A stretch of DNA of 64,000 bases from an uncultured Lachnospiraceae bacterium (GTDB lineage: Bacteria; Bacillota; Clostridia; Lachnospirales; Lachnospiraceae). Below are positions 17,051-26,334 of this stretch, one piece after another. Under the pieces are notes generated by a model, which saw only the letters and a list, made by a program, of their open reading frames with translations, did not search any database and was not told where the DNA came from. The stretch covers positions 113,812 through 177,811 of the forward strand of contig CATLHM010000006.1 of the NCBI GenBank assembly GCA_949949005.1, read 5' to 3'. Position 1 is the stretch's first letter; each line of letters opens with the position of its first letter. Position numbers and translations under genes: made by a program.

Positions 17051-18124
17051 TTAAAGACTGTTTAAAAATCTCTCCCGGCATTTTTCCGTCAGGCTTGCCA
17101 GTTCTACAACAAGCCCCTCCCTTCCGCTCTCAATGGCGGCGAACACCGTCATCTGGGCCCGGGCGGCGTTTTCCAGCCGGGTGTTCATTGCCTCCCCGCC
17201 CTCCAGCCAGTCAACAAACTGTCCTACAAGATTTTCGTTTCCCCACCTCTCATCCGCCGAACCGATCAGGGGAATTTCAAATTCCTTTCCCGGATAATTG
17301 GGGAAGGGCTCCTCCTGGGATTTCAGATAACAGCGCAGACTGTTTCCCTCAAGTACCAGTACCGCCTTTTCCATCTCCGCACGGATCAGCTCATTGCCCC
17401 AGGAATGAAGGGAGCTGGCGCTGGCCATGGACATTTCATAGCTCACCCGCACACCGTTCTCATATTTCAGTATGGAAAGGGACTGCCCGCCCCCTTTCAT
17501 GCTCTTTGCGTGCTCCGGGCTCCACACGTCGGTATAGATGGTTTTGCACCGGCTTCCTGTCAGTGATTCCAACAGGCTAAAATGATGGATGGAGGCCTCG
17601 TTGAGCATCACATGCTCCAGCTTTTTCTGCCGCTCGCTCATCTCGGTCTGCTTTGCCGTAAACTGGAAGGAAAGGTAATCCAGATACCCGTATTTCCCGC
17701 TGAAAATTTCCTGCCGCAGGGTGGAAATATGCCGGTTGAACTGATGGGACATGGTGACGCCGTATTTCGTCCCGGTTTCCTCCGCCCTCTTCAAAAGCCG
17801 GAACAGGCTCTGGGGATTGTCGGTAACGGGCTTTTCGGACAGTACATGACATCCGTATTCCATCGCCGTCATGGCAACGGCCTCGTGAGCCGCCGGGGGC
17901 GCGGCAATCACGCAAAAGTCCGGCCTTGTGGTCTCAATGGCAGTGCCCAGATCGGTGAAGCACTGGTCTTCACTCAGGATGCCTTTGACGGATTCCAGGT
18001 GGGCGGGGACCACATCCACGGCTCCCACCAACTCAATCAGTCCGTCCCGGATACACCGGGGCAGGGTATGCTTTGCCCAGTTTTCCCCCCATCCGCCGCA
18101 GCCTGCTAAAATTGCTCGTTTCAT
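17051..18124 (-). CDS. Gfo/Idh/MocA-family oxidoreductase
   Basis: This 357-residue NAD(P)-dependent sugar oxidoreductase starts with the Rossmann motif ILAGCGGWGENWAKH and carries the family motif LSEKPVTDN (near 95-103), whose Lys is catalytic. The C-terminal beta sheet domain is complete. The start at 18124 gives the normal family N-terminus; an ATG four codons earlier (18136) sits one base after AAGGA and is less likely. The same unusual leader precedes the GNAT gene at 46.8 kb. It is likely to interconvert keto and hydroxy forms of the imported sugar. Confidence 0.88.
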   Translation of the reverse strand: MKRAILAGCGGWGENWAKHTLPRCIRDGLIELVGAVDVVPAHLESVKGILSEDQCFTDLGTAIETTRPDFCVIAAPPAAHEAVAMTAMEYGCHVLSEKPVTDNPQSLFRLLKRAEETGTKYGVTMSHQFNRHISTLRQEIFSGKYGYLDYLSFQFTAKQTEMSERQKKLEHVMLNEASIHHFSLLESLTGSRCKTIYTDVWSPEHAKSMKGGGQSLSILKYENGVRVSYEMSMASASSLHSWGNELIRAEMEKAVLVLEGNSLRCYLKSQEEPFPNYPGKEFEIPLIGSADERWGNENLVGQFVDWLEGGEAMNTRLENAARAQMTVFAAIESGREGLVVELASLTEKCRERFLNSL

Positions 18125-18150
18125 ATTAATAACCATGTCCTTTCCATAAC

Positions 18151-18305
18151 CTGCAAACTTTGGGCCGCAGGCACAAATTTGCGTGTGAAAAATTTATTTT
18201 TCACACTAACCTCCTATCTGCCGCGTTTTTTGCGGCAACACGACGCGAAATCCGCACAGGCGTTTTCGCATCTGCCCGCCTTGGCGGGCGTACAAATCAG
18301 GATAT
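18151..18305 (-). repeat. Composite intergenic hairpin element (modules X-Y-Z)
   Basis: Three modules lie side by side. X (18151-18214) has two hairpins and ends in a GGAGGTTA-type ribosome-site sequence on the minus strand. Y (18219-18275) matches 53 of 57 bases with 33749-33805. Z (18268-18305) is a GC hairpin with a conserved flank that recurs at 22399 and 57229. The stop codon of the GH105 gene (18297-18299) lies inside Z. The element fills the gap between GH105 and the Gfo/Idh/MocA gene in the same operon. Confidence 0.8.
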
Positions 18306-19394
18306 TTCCGAAAACTCCACCGCACTCACAGCCCACAGGCAGGCCGCCACGGCCTCCTTGGCATTGACCACCCTGGGGTAATTGATATAAACGTCATAAC
18401 TATCCTGCACGCACAGGCCGTCGCAGGCATTATAGACATCCAGAAGGCCGTCACTGCCCTCCCGCATCTGGGAGATCACGCCCTCATAGCCCTTGCGCAC
18501 CGTCTCTTGATACTCCTCTGCGGGCAGAAGGCCCATCTCTATCCCCTTTACCAGAGAGTACAGGAACATGGCGCTGCCGGAGGTATCGCACCAGTTGTCC
18601 GCCTCATGCTTCTTATCCACCACCTGATACCACAGCCCAATCGCCTCATCCTGCTCCTGTTTCAGGCTTTCAGCCAGTTCCCGGTACTGCTGCAAAATCC
18701 CCTGATACTCCGGGTGATCCTTGGGGAAAATAGCCAGTACCTCCGCCAGAATCAGCGCATACCAGCCCAATCCCTCGCACCAGATCTCCGGTGAACGGCC
18801 TGTCTGCGGATCCGCCCAGGAGGGCTTTTTATCCTGACTCCACGCATGGTAGAGCAGTCCTGTTCCCTCTTTCCTGCAATGGCGGTAGATGGAGCGAAGC
18901 TGCAGGGCGGTCTCGTCAAAGCATTTTTTTGATTCTGCCGGGTCTGTCAGGTATGCGCCATAGTTTGACAAAAACATCTGTCCCATAAAGACCCCGTCCA
19001 CCCACATCTCGCCTGTCAGCCCGCGGCCGTGCCAGAAACCGCCGTCCTCATTGCGGGGATAATCCTCAAAGGCTCTTCTGATCTGCTCACAGGCTCTCAG
19101 AAGCCGGGGATCGCCGGTCTGCTTAAGGGCCCAGACCAGCACGGAGCCGGTCATCATGTCGTCCATACTGCTTCCCCTGAACTTCGGTACATTCCCCTGG
19201 CTGTCCACATGAAAATCCACATACTCCATTATGTAATCATAATACTTCTGTTCCCCTGTCTTTTCCCATAAACGGATCATACCCCACAGCATAAAGCCCT
19301 GGGGATAAGTCCAGCTTTTGTAGGGGTATTGATCCGCCCTGGGATAGCGTTTCATCAGTGTGTCGGCCAGTCTGGCCGCATAGTTTCCTTTCAT
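18297..19394 (-). CDS. GH105 unsaturated rhamnogalacturonyl/glucuronyl hydrolase (YteR-like)
   Basis: This 365-residue (alpha/alpha)6 enzyme resembles YteR. GSSMDDMMTG carries an Asp near 78 and GEMWVDGVFMGQMFL carries Asp133, the counterpart of the general acid/base Asp of YteR. GH105 enzymes hydrate the double bond of delta-4,5-uronyl residues left by pectin or rhamnogalacturonan lyases and so release the sugar beneath. No signal peptide is seen, so it acts in the cytosol on imported oligosaccharides. It points to pectic or related uronate-containing glycans as the substrate of this locus. The C-terminus (EFSEIS) runs into an intergenic repeat that supplies the stop. Confidence 0.88.
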   Translation of the reverse strand: MKGNYAARLADTLMKRYPRADQYPYKSWTYPQGFMLWGMIRLWEKTGEQKYYDYIMEYVDFHVDSQGNVPKFRGSSMDDMMTGSVLVWALKQTGDPRLLRACEQIRRAFEDYPRNEDGGFWHGRGLTGEMWVDGVFMGQMFLSNYGAYLTDPAESKKCFDETALQLRSIYRHCRKEGTGLLYHAWSQDKKPSWADPQTGRSPEIWCEGLGWYALILAEVLAIFPKDHPEYQGILQQYRELAESLKQEQDEAIGLWYQVVDKKHEADNWCDTSGSAMFLYSLVKGIEMGLLPAEEYQETVRKGYEGVISQMREGSDGLLDVYNACDGLCVQDSYDVYINYPRVVNAKEAVAACLWAVSAVEFSEIS

Positions 19395-19463
19395 TGTCTC
19401 ATCCTTCCTTTCCTTCCGGATTTATTGTTCAGGAACTGATCTGCCTTACTCCTGTCAGGAGTC

Positions 19464-20636
19464 CTAAAGCGCGCAGCTTTTCAAGATACACAGGACGTCC
19501 TCCTTTGACAGTCTCATAAACTGCCCCGTTCCCCCGTTTTTCACTGCCCGCTCCGCCAGCATGTCCAGTTGGTCTGTGGGTATGCAAAGCTCCGCCAGCG
19601 TAGAGGGCAGCCCAAGCTGGGTGAAAAATTCCGACAGCCGCCTGATTCCCTCCAGAGCCAGCGCCCTCTCGTCCGAAAACTGGGAAGGATCCAGATCCCA
19701 GACCCGGGTGGCAAACCTGACAAAGACCCTGATATCCGCCTCATACACATATCTCATCCAGCCCGGGAACACCACCGCCAGGCCTGCGCCGTGGGCCACG
19801 TCATAGACAGCGCTCAGCTCATTTTCTATATCGTGGGAGCCCCAATCCCCCTGACGTCCCGTGCAGAGCAGTCCCGCCTGGGCAAGACTGGCGGCCCACA
19901 TGATCTCCGACCGGGCAGCCACATCCCCGGGGTGCTCCATGACGATCCGCCCGTTATGGATGAGGGTTTTCATACAGGCCTCACACAGGCGGTCGCCCAG
20001 CTCCGTATCCGGTGTGCGGGAAAAGTAATTTTCCATCACATGGGACATAATGTCCGCAATCCCGCAGGCCGTCTGATAAGGGGGCAGGGACAGGGTAAGC
20101 AGCGGATCCAGCACGGCAAAGAGCGGGCGCATCTTCCGGTTATTCAAGGGGATCTTCTGCATACCGTCTTCGTTGGTAATCACGGAGCCCACCGCCACTT
20201 CGCTTCCGGTAGCAGGCATGGTCACCACTGCCCCCAGGGCAAGCAGACGCTCCACTTTTTTCTTTCTTGTAAAGAAATCCCAGACATCCCCTTCATAAGG
20301 GACTCCCAGGGCAATGGCCTTGGCGGAGTCCATCACGCTGCCGCCTCCCACTGCCAGAATAAAGTCCACATTTTCCCGGCGGCACAGCTCTATCCCCCGA
20401 TATACCAGGCTAAGGCGGGGATTGGGCTGTACTCCTCCCAATTCCACCGTCTCAATGCCTTCTTCGTGCAGGTACCCTGCAATCCGATCAATCAGCCCGG
20501 ACTGTTTGCTGTGGCGGCTTCCAAAATGGAGCAGTACCCTGCGTCCGCCAAATTCCTTCACACGTTTTCCCACTTCTTTTTCGGCCCCCTGTCCGAAAAA
20601 GACCTTTGTGGGAACCTGAAACTGAAAATCTAACAT
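19464..20636 (-). CDS. Iron-containing alcohol dehydrogenase (butanol dehydrogenase-like)
   Basis: This 390-residue group III alcohol dehydrogenase has the NAD(P) motif GGGSVMDSAKAIALG and metal-binding residues in ACGIADIMSHVMENY and in DVAHGAGLAVVFPGWMRY. AGGAGG precedes the ATG. It should reduce short aldehydes with NAD(P)H to regenerate oxidised cofactor during fermentation. In this operon an obvious aldehyde source is the DeoC reaction (acetaldehyde). It sits between the transporter genes and GH105. Confidence 0.9.
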   Translation of the reverse strand: MLDFQFQVPTKVFFGQGAEKEVGKRVKEFGGRRVLLHFGSRHSKQSGLIDRIAGYLHEEGIETVELGGVQPNPRLSLVYRGIELCRRENVDFILAVGGGSVMDSAKAIALGVPYEGDVWDFFTRKKKVERLLALGAVVTMPATGSEVAVGSVITNEDGMQKIPLNNRKMRPLFAVLDPLLTLSLPPYQTACGIADIMSHVMENYFSRTPDTELGDRLCEACMKTLIHNGRIVMEHPGDVAARSEIMWAASLAQAGLLCTGRQGDWGSHDIENELSAVYDVAHGAGLAVVFPGWMRYVYEADIRVFVRFATRVWDLDPSQFSDERALALEGIRRLSEFFTQLGLPSTLAELCIPTDQLDMLAERAVKNGGTGQFMRLSKEDVLCILKSCAL

Positions 20637-20649
20637 CTCTTTCCTCCTT

Positions 20650-21501
20650 TTAACCTTTGATACCGGAGCCCACAGATAAGGCCTGCTCCAGCTTATCTCC
20701 CAAAATCAGATAAATGATAACCGTAGGAATACTTGCCATAACCAGTGCGGCTCCCATACCTCCCCAGTCCGTGACGAACCGTCCTTTAAAAGTAACCAAG
20801 CCTACCGGCAATGTCTTGCGCGACTCATCGCTGACCATCACCAGTGCAAGGGTAAATTCATTCCAGACACCAATGCAGGTAAATAATAATACGGAAGCAA
20901 TGGCAGGTTTTACCAATGGGCAGATTACGCTGAAAAAGCTTCTGAACACTCCCGCCCCATCTATATAGGCCGCCTCCTCCAGCTCGCTGGGAATACTGCG
21001 CATAAATCCCTCTAACACCATGCAGGCAAAAGCAAGCTGAAAAGCGGTATAGGGCAGGATCAGTGACGCATAGGAATTGGTCAGTTTCAGATCCCGCACC
21101 AGGATCACCAGAGGGATAAGAATAATCTGAGCCGGGATAAACAGGCCTGTGGTTATGTAGGTACTGGCCGCCCCGGAAAACTTCCATTGCATCCGTGCTG
21201 TAGCATAGGCAAACATCAGAGAAAATACAATTACTGCCAGGGTAGAGATACAGGTCACGATAATGCTGTTTCTAAAGTACAGGGGAATATTAAAATTATT
21301 CCAGGCATTATAATAATTCTCTACTTTCCAGATGAGCGGTGTCCCAAAGGGATTTGTAAACATGATCTCCTCATTACTTTTGAAAGAGTAGAAAACCATG
21401 TAGACGAAAGGATACAGGTTCACCAGGGAACAGACCATCAGAAAAGCAATGAGTATCCTGCGGACAGGAGAACTCTTTTTTACGCTCTTTTCTTTTTTCA
21501 T
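20650..21501 (-). CDS. Carbohydrate ABC transporter permease, MalG/CUT1 type
   Basis: This 283-residue permease has about six membrane segments and the EAA loop LEEAAYIDGAGVFRSFFSV. It ends in LEQALSVGSGIKG, the MalG-type end, unlike the LplC-type permeases nearby. The ATG at 21501 lies 7 bp after GGAGG; a GTG directly before it is too close to the ribosome site. It pairs with the MalF-type permease encoded upstream. Confidence 0.92.
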   Translation of the reverse strand: MKKEKSVKKSSPVRRILIAFLMVCSLVNLYPFVYMVFYSFKSNEEIMFTNPFGTPLIWKVENYYNAWNNFNIPLYFRNSIIVTCISTLAVIVFSLMFAYATARMQWKFSGAASTYITTGLFIPAQIILIPLVILVRDLKLTNSYASLILPYTAFQLAFACMVLEGFMRSIPSELEEAAYIDGAGVFRSFFSVICPLVKPAIASVLLFTCIGVWNEFTLALVMVSDESRKTLPVGLVTFKGRFVTDWGGMGAALVMASIPTVIIYLILGDKLEQALSVGSGIKG

Positions 21502-21513
21502 CACATTCCCTCC

Positions 21514-22389
21514 TTATTCTTCTTTTCTGTGAAACAGCTTATTGATTACCACCGTGCAGGCCAGGCATTCCAGGACAATAACCGTTGCTATGGCGCTGCC
21601 GTATCCGAACTTGTTGCTGGTAAAGGCCGACTTATACATCATAAGGGTCAGTGAAGTGGTGTAATCTCCGGGGCCTCCCCCTGTCATGATGTACATGGTA
21701 TCAAAGGCCTTAAGGCCTCCGGTAATTGCCAGGATCAGACAAAAGCGGAAGGTTTCCTTTAACAGGGGAATGGTGATGCGCAGGTGCGTCTGCACCGTGG
21801 AAGCCCCGTCGATCCGGGCGGCCTCGTACAGATCCTGGGAGATACCGCTGATGGCCGTATAGAACATGATAAACTCTATTCCCATAAACTGCCAGGCATT
21901 GACAAATGCAATGGCAAAAATGGCCGTATTTTTGCTGGTCAGCCAGGCCTGCCGGTAATTGAGCCCCAGAGCCTCAAAAATCTGATTGAACAGGCCATAG
22001 TCGTAGTTGAACAAAGACACCCACATCTGGCAGATTACCGTGGAGGATACCACCACAGGCAAAAAGTAAGTGAAGCGGAAGAAGGCGCTGAACTTAGTCT
22101 TGATCGAAACCAGCAAAAGAGCCATCAGAAGCCCGAAGCAGATTTGATATACCACCAGCACAAGGGCAAAGATCAGGCTGTTTTTGTTCGCCAGATAAAA
22201 AGTATCCGTGTGGAATAGCTTGGCGTAATTGCTGATTCCCACCCATTTACCTTCCGTTACCCCGTTCCAGTTATAAAAGGACTTGATCAGAGACTGTAGT
22301 ACCGGGTACCCGATCAGTCCGGTAAAGGTCAGCAGAGCGGGCAGAATGAACACCGCCACCGCGCCTCTATATTTCCACGTTTTTTTCAT
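21514..22389 (-). CDS. Sugar ABC transporter permease, MalF/CUT1 type
   Basis: This 291-residue permease has about six membrane segments and the EAA loop LYEAARIDGASTVQTHLRI. The start at 22389 is chosen because GGGAG lies 6 bp upstream. Longer in-frame starts would translate through an intergenic repeat. The ribosome site itself is part of that repeat (Z module, 22399-22432), so the repeat seems to set the translation signal. It forms the importer with the MalG-type protein and the lipoprotein at 22.5-23.9 kb. Confidence 0.91.
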   Translation of the reverse strand: MKKTWKYRGAVAVFILPALLTFTGLIGYPVLQSLIKSFYNWNGVTEGKWVGISNYAKLFHTDTFYLANKNSLIFALVLVVYQICFGLLMALLLVSIKTKFSAFFRFTYFLPVVVSSTVICQMWVSLFNYDYGLFNQIFEALGLNYRQAWLTSKNTAIFAIAFVNAWQFMGIEFIMFYTAISGISQDLYEAARIDGASTVQTHLRITIPLLKETFRFCLILAITGGLKAFDTMYIMTGGGPGDYTTSLTLMMYKSAFTSNKFGYGSAIATVIVLECLACTVVINKLFHRKEE

Positions 22390-22398
22390 GCGTGCTCC

Positions 22399-22493
22399 CA
22401 TCTGCGTGCCCCTGCACGCGTATGAATCGGGAAGGGTGAAATTTTCATTCACCCTTTCCTTACCATAAGGATAGTTTGCAAGACGTGCTATCC
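22399..22493 (-). repeat. Intergenic hairpin element (Z module plus two hairpins)
   Basis: A Z-type module (22399-22432) shares the outer sequence of 18268 and 57229 but has a different, still complementary stem. It is followed by perfect 7-bp (22434-22440 with 22448-22454) and 6-bp (22469-22474 with 22488-22493) inverted repeats. It fills the gap between the lipoprotein gene and the MalF-type permease gene. Confidence 0.65.
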
Positions 22494-22508
22494 GTTGTTT
22501 CTTATGCC

Positions 22509-23939
22509 TTATTCTCCGGCCTCTTCAAGCATTTCCGTGATACGGCGGTCGGTGTTCTCGATAAAATCCTCCACAGCATAATCACCGGTCATAAGCTTTG
22601 ATATTTCTTCTCCAAGAATAACCATGGAGTCCGCATGGTCATAGCACCATGGAAACAGCGTATAGGAAGTAAAGTCTTTGGAATCCTCTGCGTACTGTGT
22701 AGCTACCGAACCAAGATTTTCATCCTGTTCAATCCCCTCATCCATGGTAAAAGAGGAAAGCGATCCGCCATATTTATAGTTTGCATTGGCCAGTTCCATT
22801 GCAAGCAGGCAGGCATATTTCGCCGCCACATCCGGATGTTCACTATAAGGCGCGATAGAGTAACCGCCAATACTTGCGCCGCCGCATCTTGTATTCTTAT
22901 TTGCCTCGCTGGCTTCACCGTCCTGCAAAGGATAATCCAGATATCCAAAAGAACCATCCTCCATCATACCTGACAGATCCCTGATCGCCCAACATCCGTT
23001 GGCATACATAGCGGCTTCGTTATTGGCGAAAGCGGCCATAGCTTCATCATTGGAGGCCGTGAACGCAGTATGTGAGATCAGGCCGGCATCGATGAGTTCT
23101 TTGAGCTTGGTAGCGCTCTTTACATAAACCTCCTCCGTCATCCTTGCTTCGCCCGTGTCGATAGGAACCAGGCCCCTGAGATCATCGCGGGTTACAATAG
23201 AGTCAAGGATAGCTACCGGGCACCATATATCCTTTGCAAACAAGGATAACGGTATGACATCATTCGCCCTGAAAGTCTTTACGGCATCCAGAAATTCGCT
23301 GTAGTTGGTGGGAATCTTCACATTGTTTTCTTCAAACACTTTCTTATTGTAGAAGATCAGATAGGATTCCTGGCAGAAGGAAGGAATTGCGTAGCAGTGT
23401 CCATCCTTAGCCCAATAAACCCCCCGCTCGCCGGGATTGGTTCTCTCCAAAATACCGGTTTCCTCCACATATTTGTCGAGCTCCAAGACATTGTCTGATT
23501 CCAGTGCCAAATAGATCAGGCCGGTATTGGACTTCCAGATGTCCGGCAGCGTACCGGCAGCAATTCTTGTTTTTAAAGTCACATCCCCGTCCTCGGGCAT
23601 GATCTCCATCACCAGATTGACCTCCGGCATAATCTCCTTCATCCGCTCTATGGCGTAATCAGTCACCCTTTTTTCGGTCTCGGAAGTATACTGCAGCATG
23701 GCCGTGATCGTGATCTGCTCCTCCCCGGCTTTCTGCTCTGTGCCGGAAGCACTGTCCTTGCCGGAAGTATCAGCCTCCCCGGCTGTATCGGCAGAAGCGC
23801 TCTGCGCGTTCTTCTCTTCCCCTGCATCAGAAGCGCTTCCGGTTTGCGCCTTGTTTCCACACCCCAGCATGGTTGAAGCGGTGAGCAGCAACGCCAATCC
23901 CAGACTGACAGCTTTTTTCGTTTTGGTCATCTTCTTCAT
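22509..23939 (-). CDS. Extracellular sugar-binding lipoprotein (CUT1 family)
   Basis: This 476-residue solute-binding lipoprotein has a signal peptide (MKKMTKTKKAVSLGLALLLT) and the lipobox MLGC. A Ser/Ala/Asp/Glu-rich linker precedes the binding domain, which begins at QITITAMLQYTSETE. The start at 23939 follows AGGAGG; longer in-frame starts run into the upstream promoter region. It is the first gene of the transporter part of the operon and has its own promoter with a regulator site shared with the GH4/glycyl-radical operon. Confidence 0.92.
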   Translation of the reverse strand: MKKMTKTKKAVSLGLALLLTASTMLGCGNKAQTGSASDAGEEKNAQSASADTAGEADTSGKDSASGTEQKAGEEQITITAMLQYTSETEKRVTDYAIERMKEIMPEVNLVMEIMPEDGDVTLKTRIAAGTLPDIWKSNTGLIYLALESDNVLELDKYVEETGILERTNPGERGVYWAKDGHCYAIPSFCQESYLIFYNKKVFEENNVKIPTNYSEFLDAVKTFRANDVIPLSLFAKDIWCPVAILDSIVTRDDLRGLVPIDTGEARMTEEVYVKSATKLKELIDAGLISHTAFTASNDEAMAAFANNEAAMYANGCWAIRDLSGMMEDGSFGYLDYPLQDGEASEANKNTRCGGASIGGYSIAPYSEHPDVAAKYACLLAMELANANYKYGGSLSSFTMDEGIEQDENLGSVATQYAEDSKDFTSYTLFPWCYDHADSMVILGEEISKLMTGDYAVEDFIENTDRRITEMLEEAGE

Positions 23940-23987
23940 TTCGTTTCCTCCTAAGAAATTTGGTCTACAGTTCCTGTTTCTGCCTTT

Positions 23988-24051
23988 ATTATAACTGTCC
24001 AATTTCCAGGCCGTGATACGTAATATGTCACTACTTTGCACAATCTGACAC
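23988..24051 (-). promoter_or_regulatory. Promoter and shared regulator site before the transporter operon
   Basis: On the minus strand the -10 box TATAAT (23988-23993) has no good -35 box, as expected for an activated promoter. A 17-bp site (plus strand TTTGCACAATCTGACAC, 24035-24051) lies 47 bp upstream. It matches 16 of 17 bases with the site before the GH4 gene. A related half-site about 20 bp closer to the promoter is visible. The neighbouring AraC-type regulator is the likely binder. Confidence 0.7.
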
Positions 24052-24054
24052 CTT

Positions 24055-26334
24055 TTATGCCAAAAAAGCCGCTGTCCTTTGTATAATTTCTTCCTGAAGA
24101 TCCGGCGTAAGCCGGACAAAATAGGCGCTGTAGCCGGTAACCCGCACAGTCAGTCCTGCGTATTCCTGCGGATGGCTTCTGGCGCGGAGAAGATCCTCCT
24201 TTGAAAGGAAATAAAGCTGAATCTGCATGCCGCCCTCCTCAAAATAGTCCGAGATCAGGCCCCGGAGCAGACGATCCCCTTCCTTCCCCTGGAAAACCTG
24301 GGGCGGCACCTTGAAATCCAGAGTGCTGGCATTGTTGGAGAGGCTGTAATCCAGCTTGCCCGCCGAACGCAGGAAGGCGGTGGGGCCGTTTTTGTCCATA
24401 CCGTGGGAAGGGCTGATGCCGTTGACAAAGGGCTCCCCCGCCCTTCTCCCGTTAGGAAGCGCACCGCAATTCTGACCGCAATCCAGGAAATTCAGAAAGC
24501 TGAATATCCCCGGCCGCAGACGGCTTCCCGAAGGGTGGGTGCTCTCGCTGATGATCTCACACATCTGCTTACAGAGCCAGGCCATGGTTTGATCTGCCCG
24601 GTCGTCGTCATTGCCATATTTCGGCGCTCTGTTTATCAACGCGGCCCGGAGTATGGCATCGTCCTCAAAATTTGTCCGAAGCCCATGCAAAATCCTTTCC
24701 CCTGAAAACCGTCCAAAAATTTCTCCCTTTCCCTCTCCCGAAAGTCTCTCCCGGGAATCCTCCGTGCAAGCCTTCTCTTCAAAGCATAACGTCCGAAGAG
24801 CAGTCAAGCTGTCTGAGACGGCGGCCAGCCCCGGCATCCGCACACCCACAGAGGAATATCTTGCGCCGTAGGCAGACAAATCCTCGGCCTTTTCCACGCA
24901 ATCCTCCACAAACAGGGAAAGCATGGGCTGAGGGCGGAGCAGAGCCGTCCTTATTTCCTCCAACCGTATCTTATCCGTCAGCAGGGCCGCCGCCGCTTCG
25001 GCCTGCCCCATCAGGGCCGTTTCCACTTGGTCATAGGTATGGTACCGGGCCAGATCGCCCAGCGCCGGGCCGAGGGCTTTCCCTGTGGTCATGGAAACCC
25101 CGTTATTCAGGGCAAGTTCCAGGCATTTTCCCACATTCAAAATAGCCCCCATGGGGCTTGGACGCTCGATCCCTGCCAGACCGTACTCGTAGCATCCGAT
25201 CAGGCCGTAGTCCACCGCATCCTTTCTGGTATAACCATATTTTTCCAGGGCCTCCAATACCGCTGTATCATTGTAGAGCATGGGCCCCAGATTTTCCCTG
25301 TTGACCCGGCAGCATTCCAAGAAAAATCCAGGGTCTGTCCCCGGAAAAATCCGGGCGTTTAATTTGGGCTGCAAAAGCCGGCAGCTCTCCAGAGCGCGCA
25401 GCAGCATAAAGCTTAAGGGATTGACGCCGTCCTTCCCCTCCCCGGTCATGCCTCCGATGGTAAGGCCCCGCCCGGGATCGCTTATCCTCTCCGGGTACTC
25501 CCCGTTTTTGATCCAGAAGCAGTCCACCAGTTCCTGGGCCTGTTCGTTATTCAGAATCCCCGACTCCAAATCCGCTTTCAGATAGGGATACAGGTATTGA
25601 TCCAACCTTCCGTAGGAAAAAGCGGAGAGCCCGGATTCCAATTCCACCAGGATCTGCAGAAACCAGGTCATCTGAAGGGCCTGCCAAAAATTCACCGGCG
25701 CAAGAGACGCTATGTGGCGGCAGGTATGGGAAATCTCCCGCAGTTCCCTTTGGCGGGCATCCGGCGCATCCTTTGCCTGGCGATCTGCTTCCTCCCCATA
25801 GCGGCGGATATAGCTTTGAGCCCCTTCTAAACAGTACAGCGCTGACTTAAGGAAATCCTTCTGCCCGGGTGTAAGCGCGGGATCCCTCTGCCGCAGGCGG
25901 ATTTCCTCTGCCATCTGCCCCAGCCCCTTCTTAAGCGCCCGCTCATAACCGATAATGATATGTCCGTGGTTCACCGACCCGTAAAAAAGTTCCTTCCACT
26001 CATCATAGTCCGGCGCCTCGCTTTTTCCTGTTTCCTGTCGAAAACGGGCTGCGGCCAGTGCTTCCCTTTCAGCCCTCTCCCGGGGAAAAAGAAAATCCGG
26101 CATAATCTGACGATTAGAATCCACCTCTGCGTAAGGAATGCCGCCAACAATCAATTCCTCCGGATAAACCGGGGTTGCCAGCCGTTCCAGATAATATTTC
26201 ATCAAATGTCCCTGCCGAACCACCGGGTTGTCCCGGTAAAGCGACCAGTCGTATCCCTCTGCCAAATCCGCCGCCCTGGCCGAGTAATCCCGCTCCCCAA
26301 GCCGGGCCCGGAGCCTTTGTGCCCTCTCTGTCAT
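24055..26334 (-). CDS. Glycyl radical enzyme (pyruvate formate-lyase family, dehydratase-like)
   Basis: This 759-residue oxygen-sensitive radical enzyme carries the glycyl radical loop VRVTGYSAYF with Gly734. The thiyl-radical Cys381 lies in GLIGCYEYGLAG, with Glu383 two residues on. Known diol dehydratases and C-N/C-S lyases of the family share the Cys-x-Glu spacing as GCVEP, while pyruvate formate-lyase has two adjacent Cys. So this is not a formate-lyase but a dehydratase- or lyase-like member with an unusual Tyr and no Pro. SPSHGMDKNGPTA is a family signature. Its start overlaps the activase stop by 4 bp. The substrate is unknown; the operon suggests a polyol, sugar or sugar acid. Confidence 0.92.
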   Translation of the reverse strand: MTERAQRLRARLGERDYSARAADLAEGYDWSLYRDNPVVRQGHLMKYYLERLATPVYPEELIVGGIPYAEVDSNRQIMPDFLFPRERAEREALAAARFRQETGKSEAPDYDEWKELFYGSVNHGHIIIGYERALKKGLGQMAEEIRLRQRDPALTPGQKDFLKSALYCLEGAQSYIRRYGEEADRQAKDAPDARQRELREISHTCRHIASLAPVNFWQALQMTWFLQILVELESGLSAFSYGRLDQYLYPYLKADLESGILNNEQAQELVDCFWIKNGEYPERISDPGRGLTIGGMTGEGKDGVNPLSFMLLRALESCRLLQPKLNARIFPGTDPGFFLECCRVNRENLGPMLYNDTAVLEALEKYGYTRKDAVDYGLIGCYEYGLAGIERPSPMGAILNVGKCLELALNNGVSMTTGKALGPALGDLARYHTYDQVETALMGQAEAAAALLTDKIRLEEIRTALLRPQPMLSLFVEDCVEKAEDLSAYGARYSSVGVRMPGLAAVSDSLTALRTLCFEEKACTEDSRERLSGEGKGEIFGRFSGERILHGLRTNFEDDAILRAALINRAPKYGNDDDRADQTMAWLCKQMCEIISESTHPSGSRLRPGIFSFLNFLDCGQNCGALPNGRRAGEPFVNGISPSHGMDKNGPTAFLRSAGKLDYSLSNNASTLDFKVPPQVFQGKEGDRLLRGLISDYFEEGGMQIQLYFLSKEDLLRARSHPQEYAGLTVRVTGYSAYFVRLTPDLQEEIIQRTAAFLA

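Noticed and set aside
24055..26334. Pyruvate formate-lyase proper
   Set aside because: The adjacent Cys-Cys pair of formate-lyases is absent and a Cys-x-Glu centre is present, so a dehydratase/lyase class is more likely.
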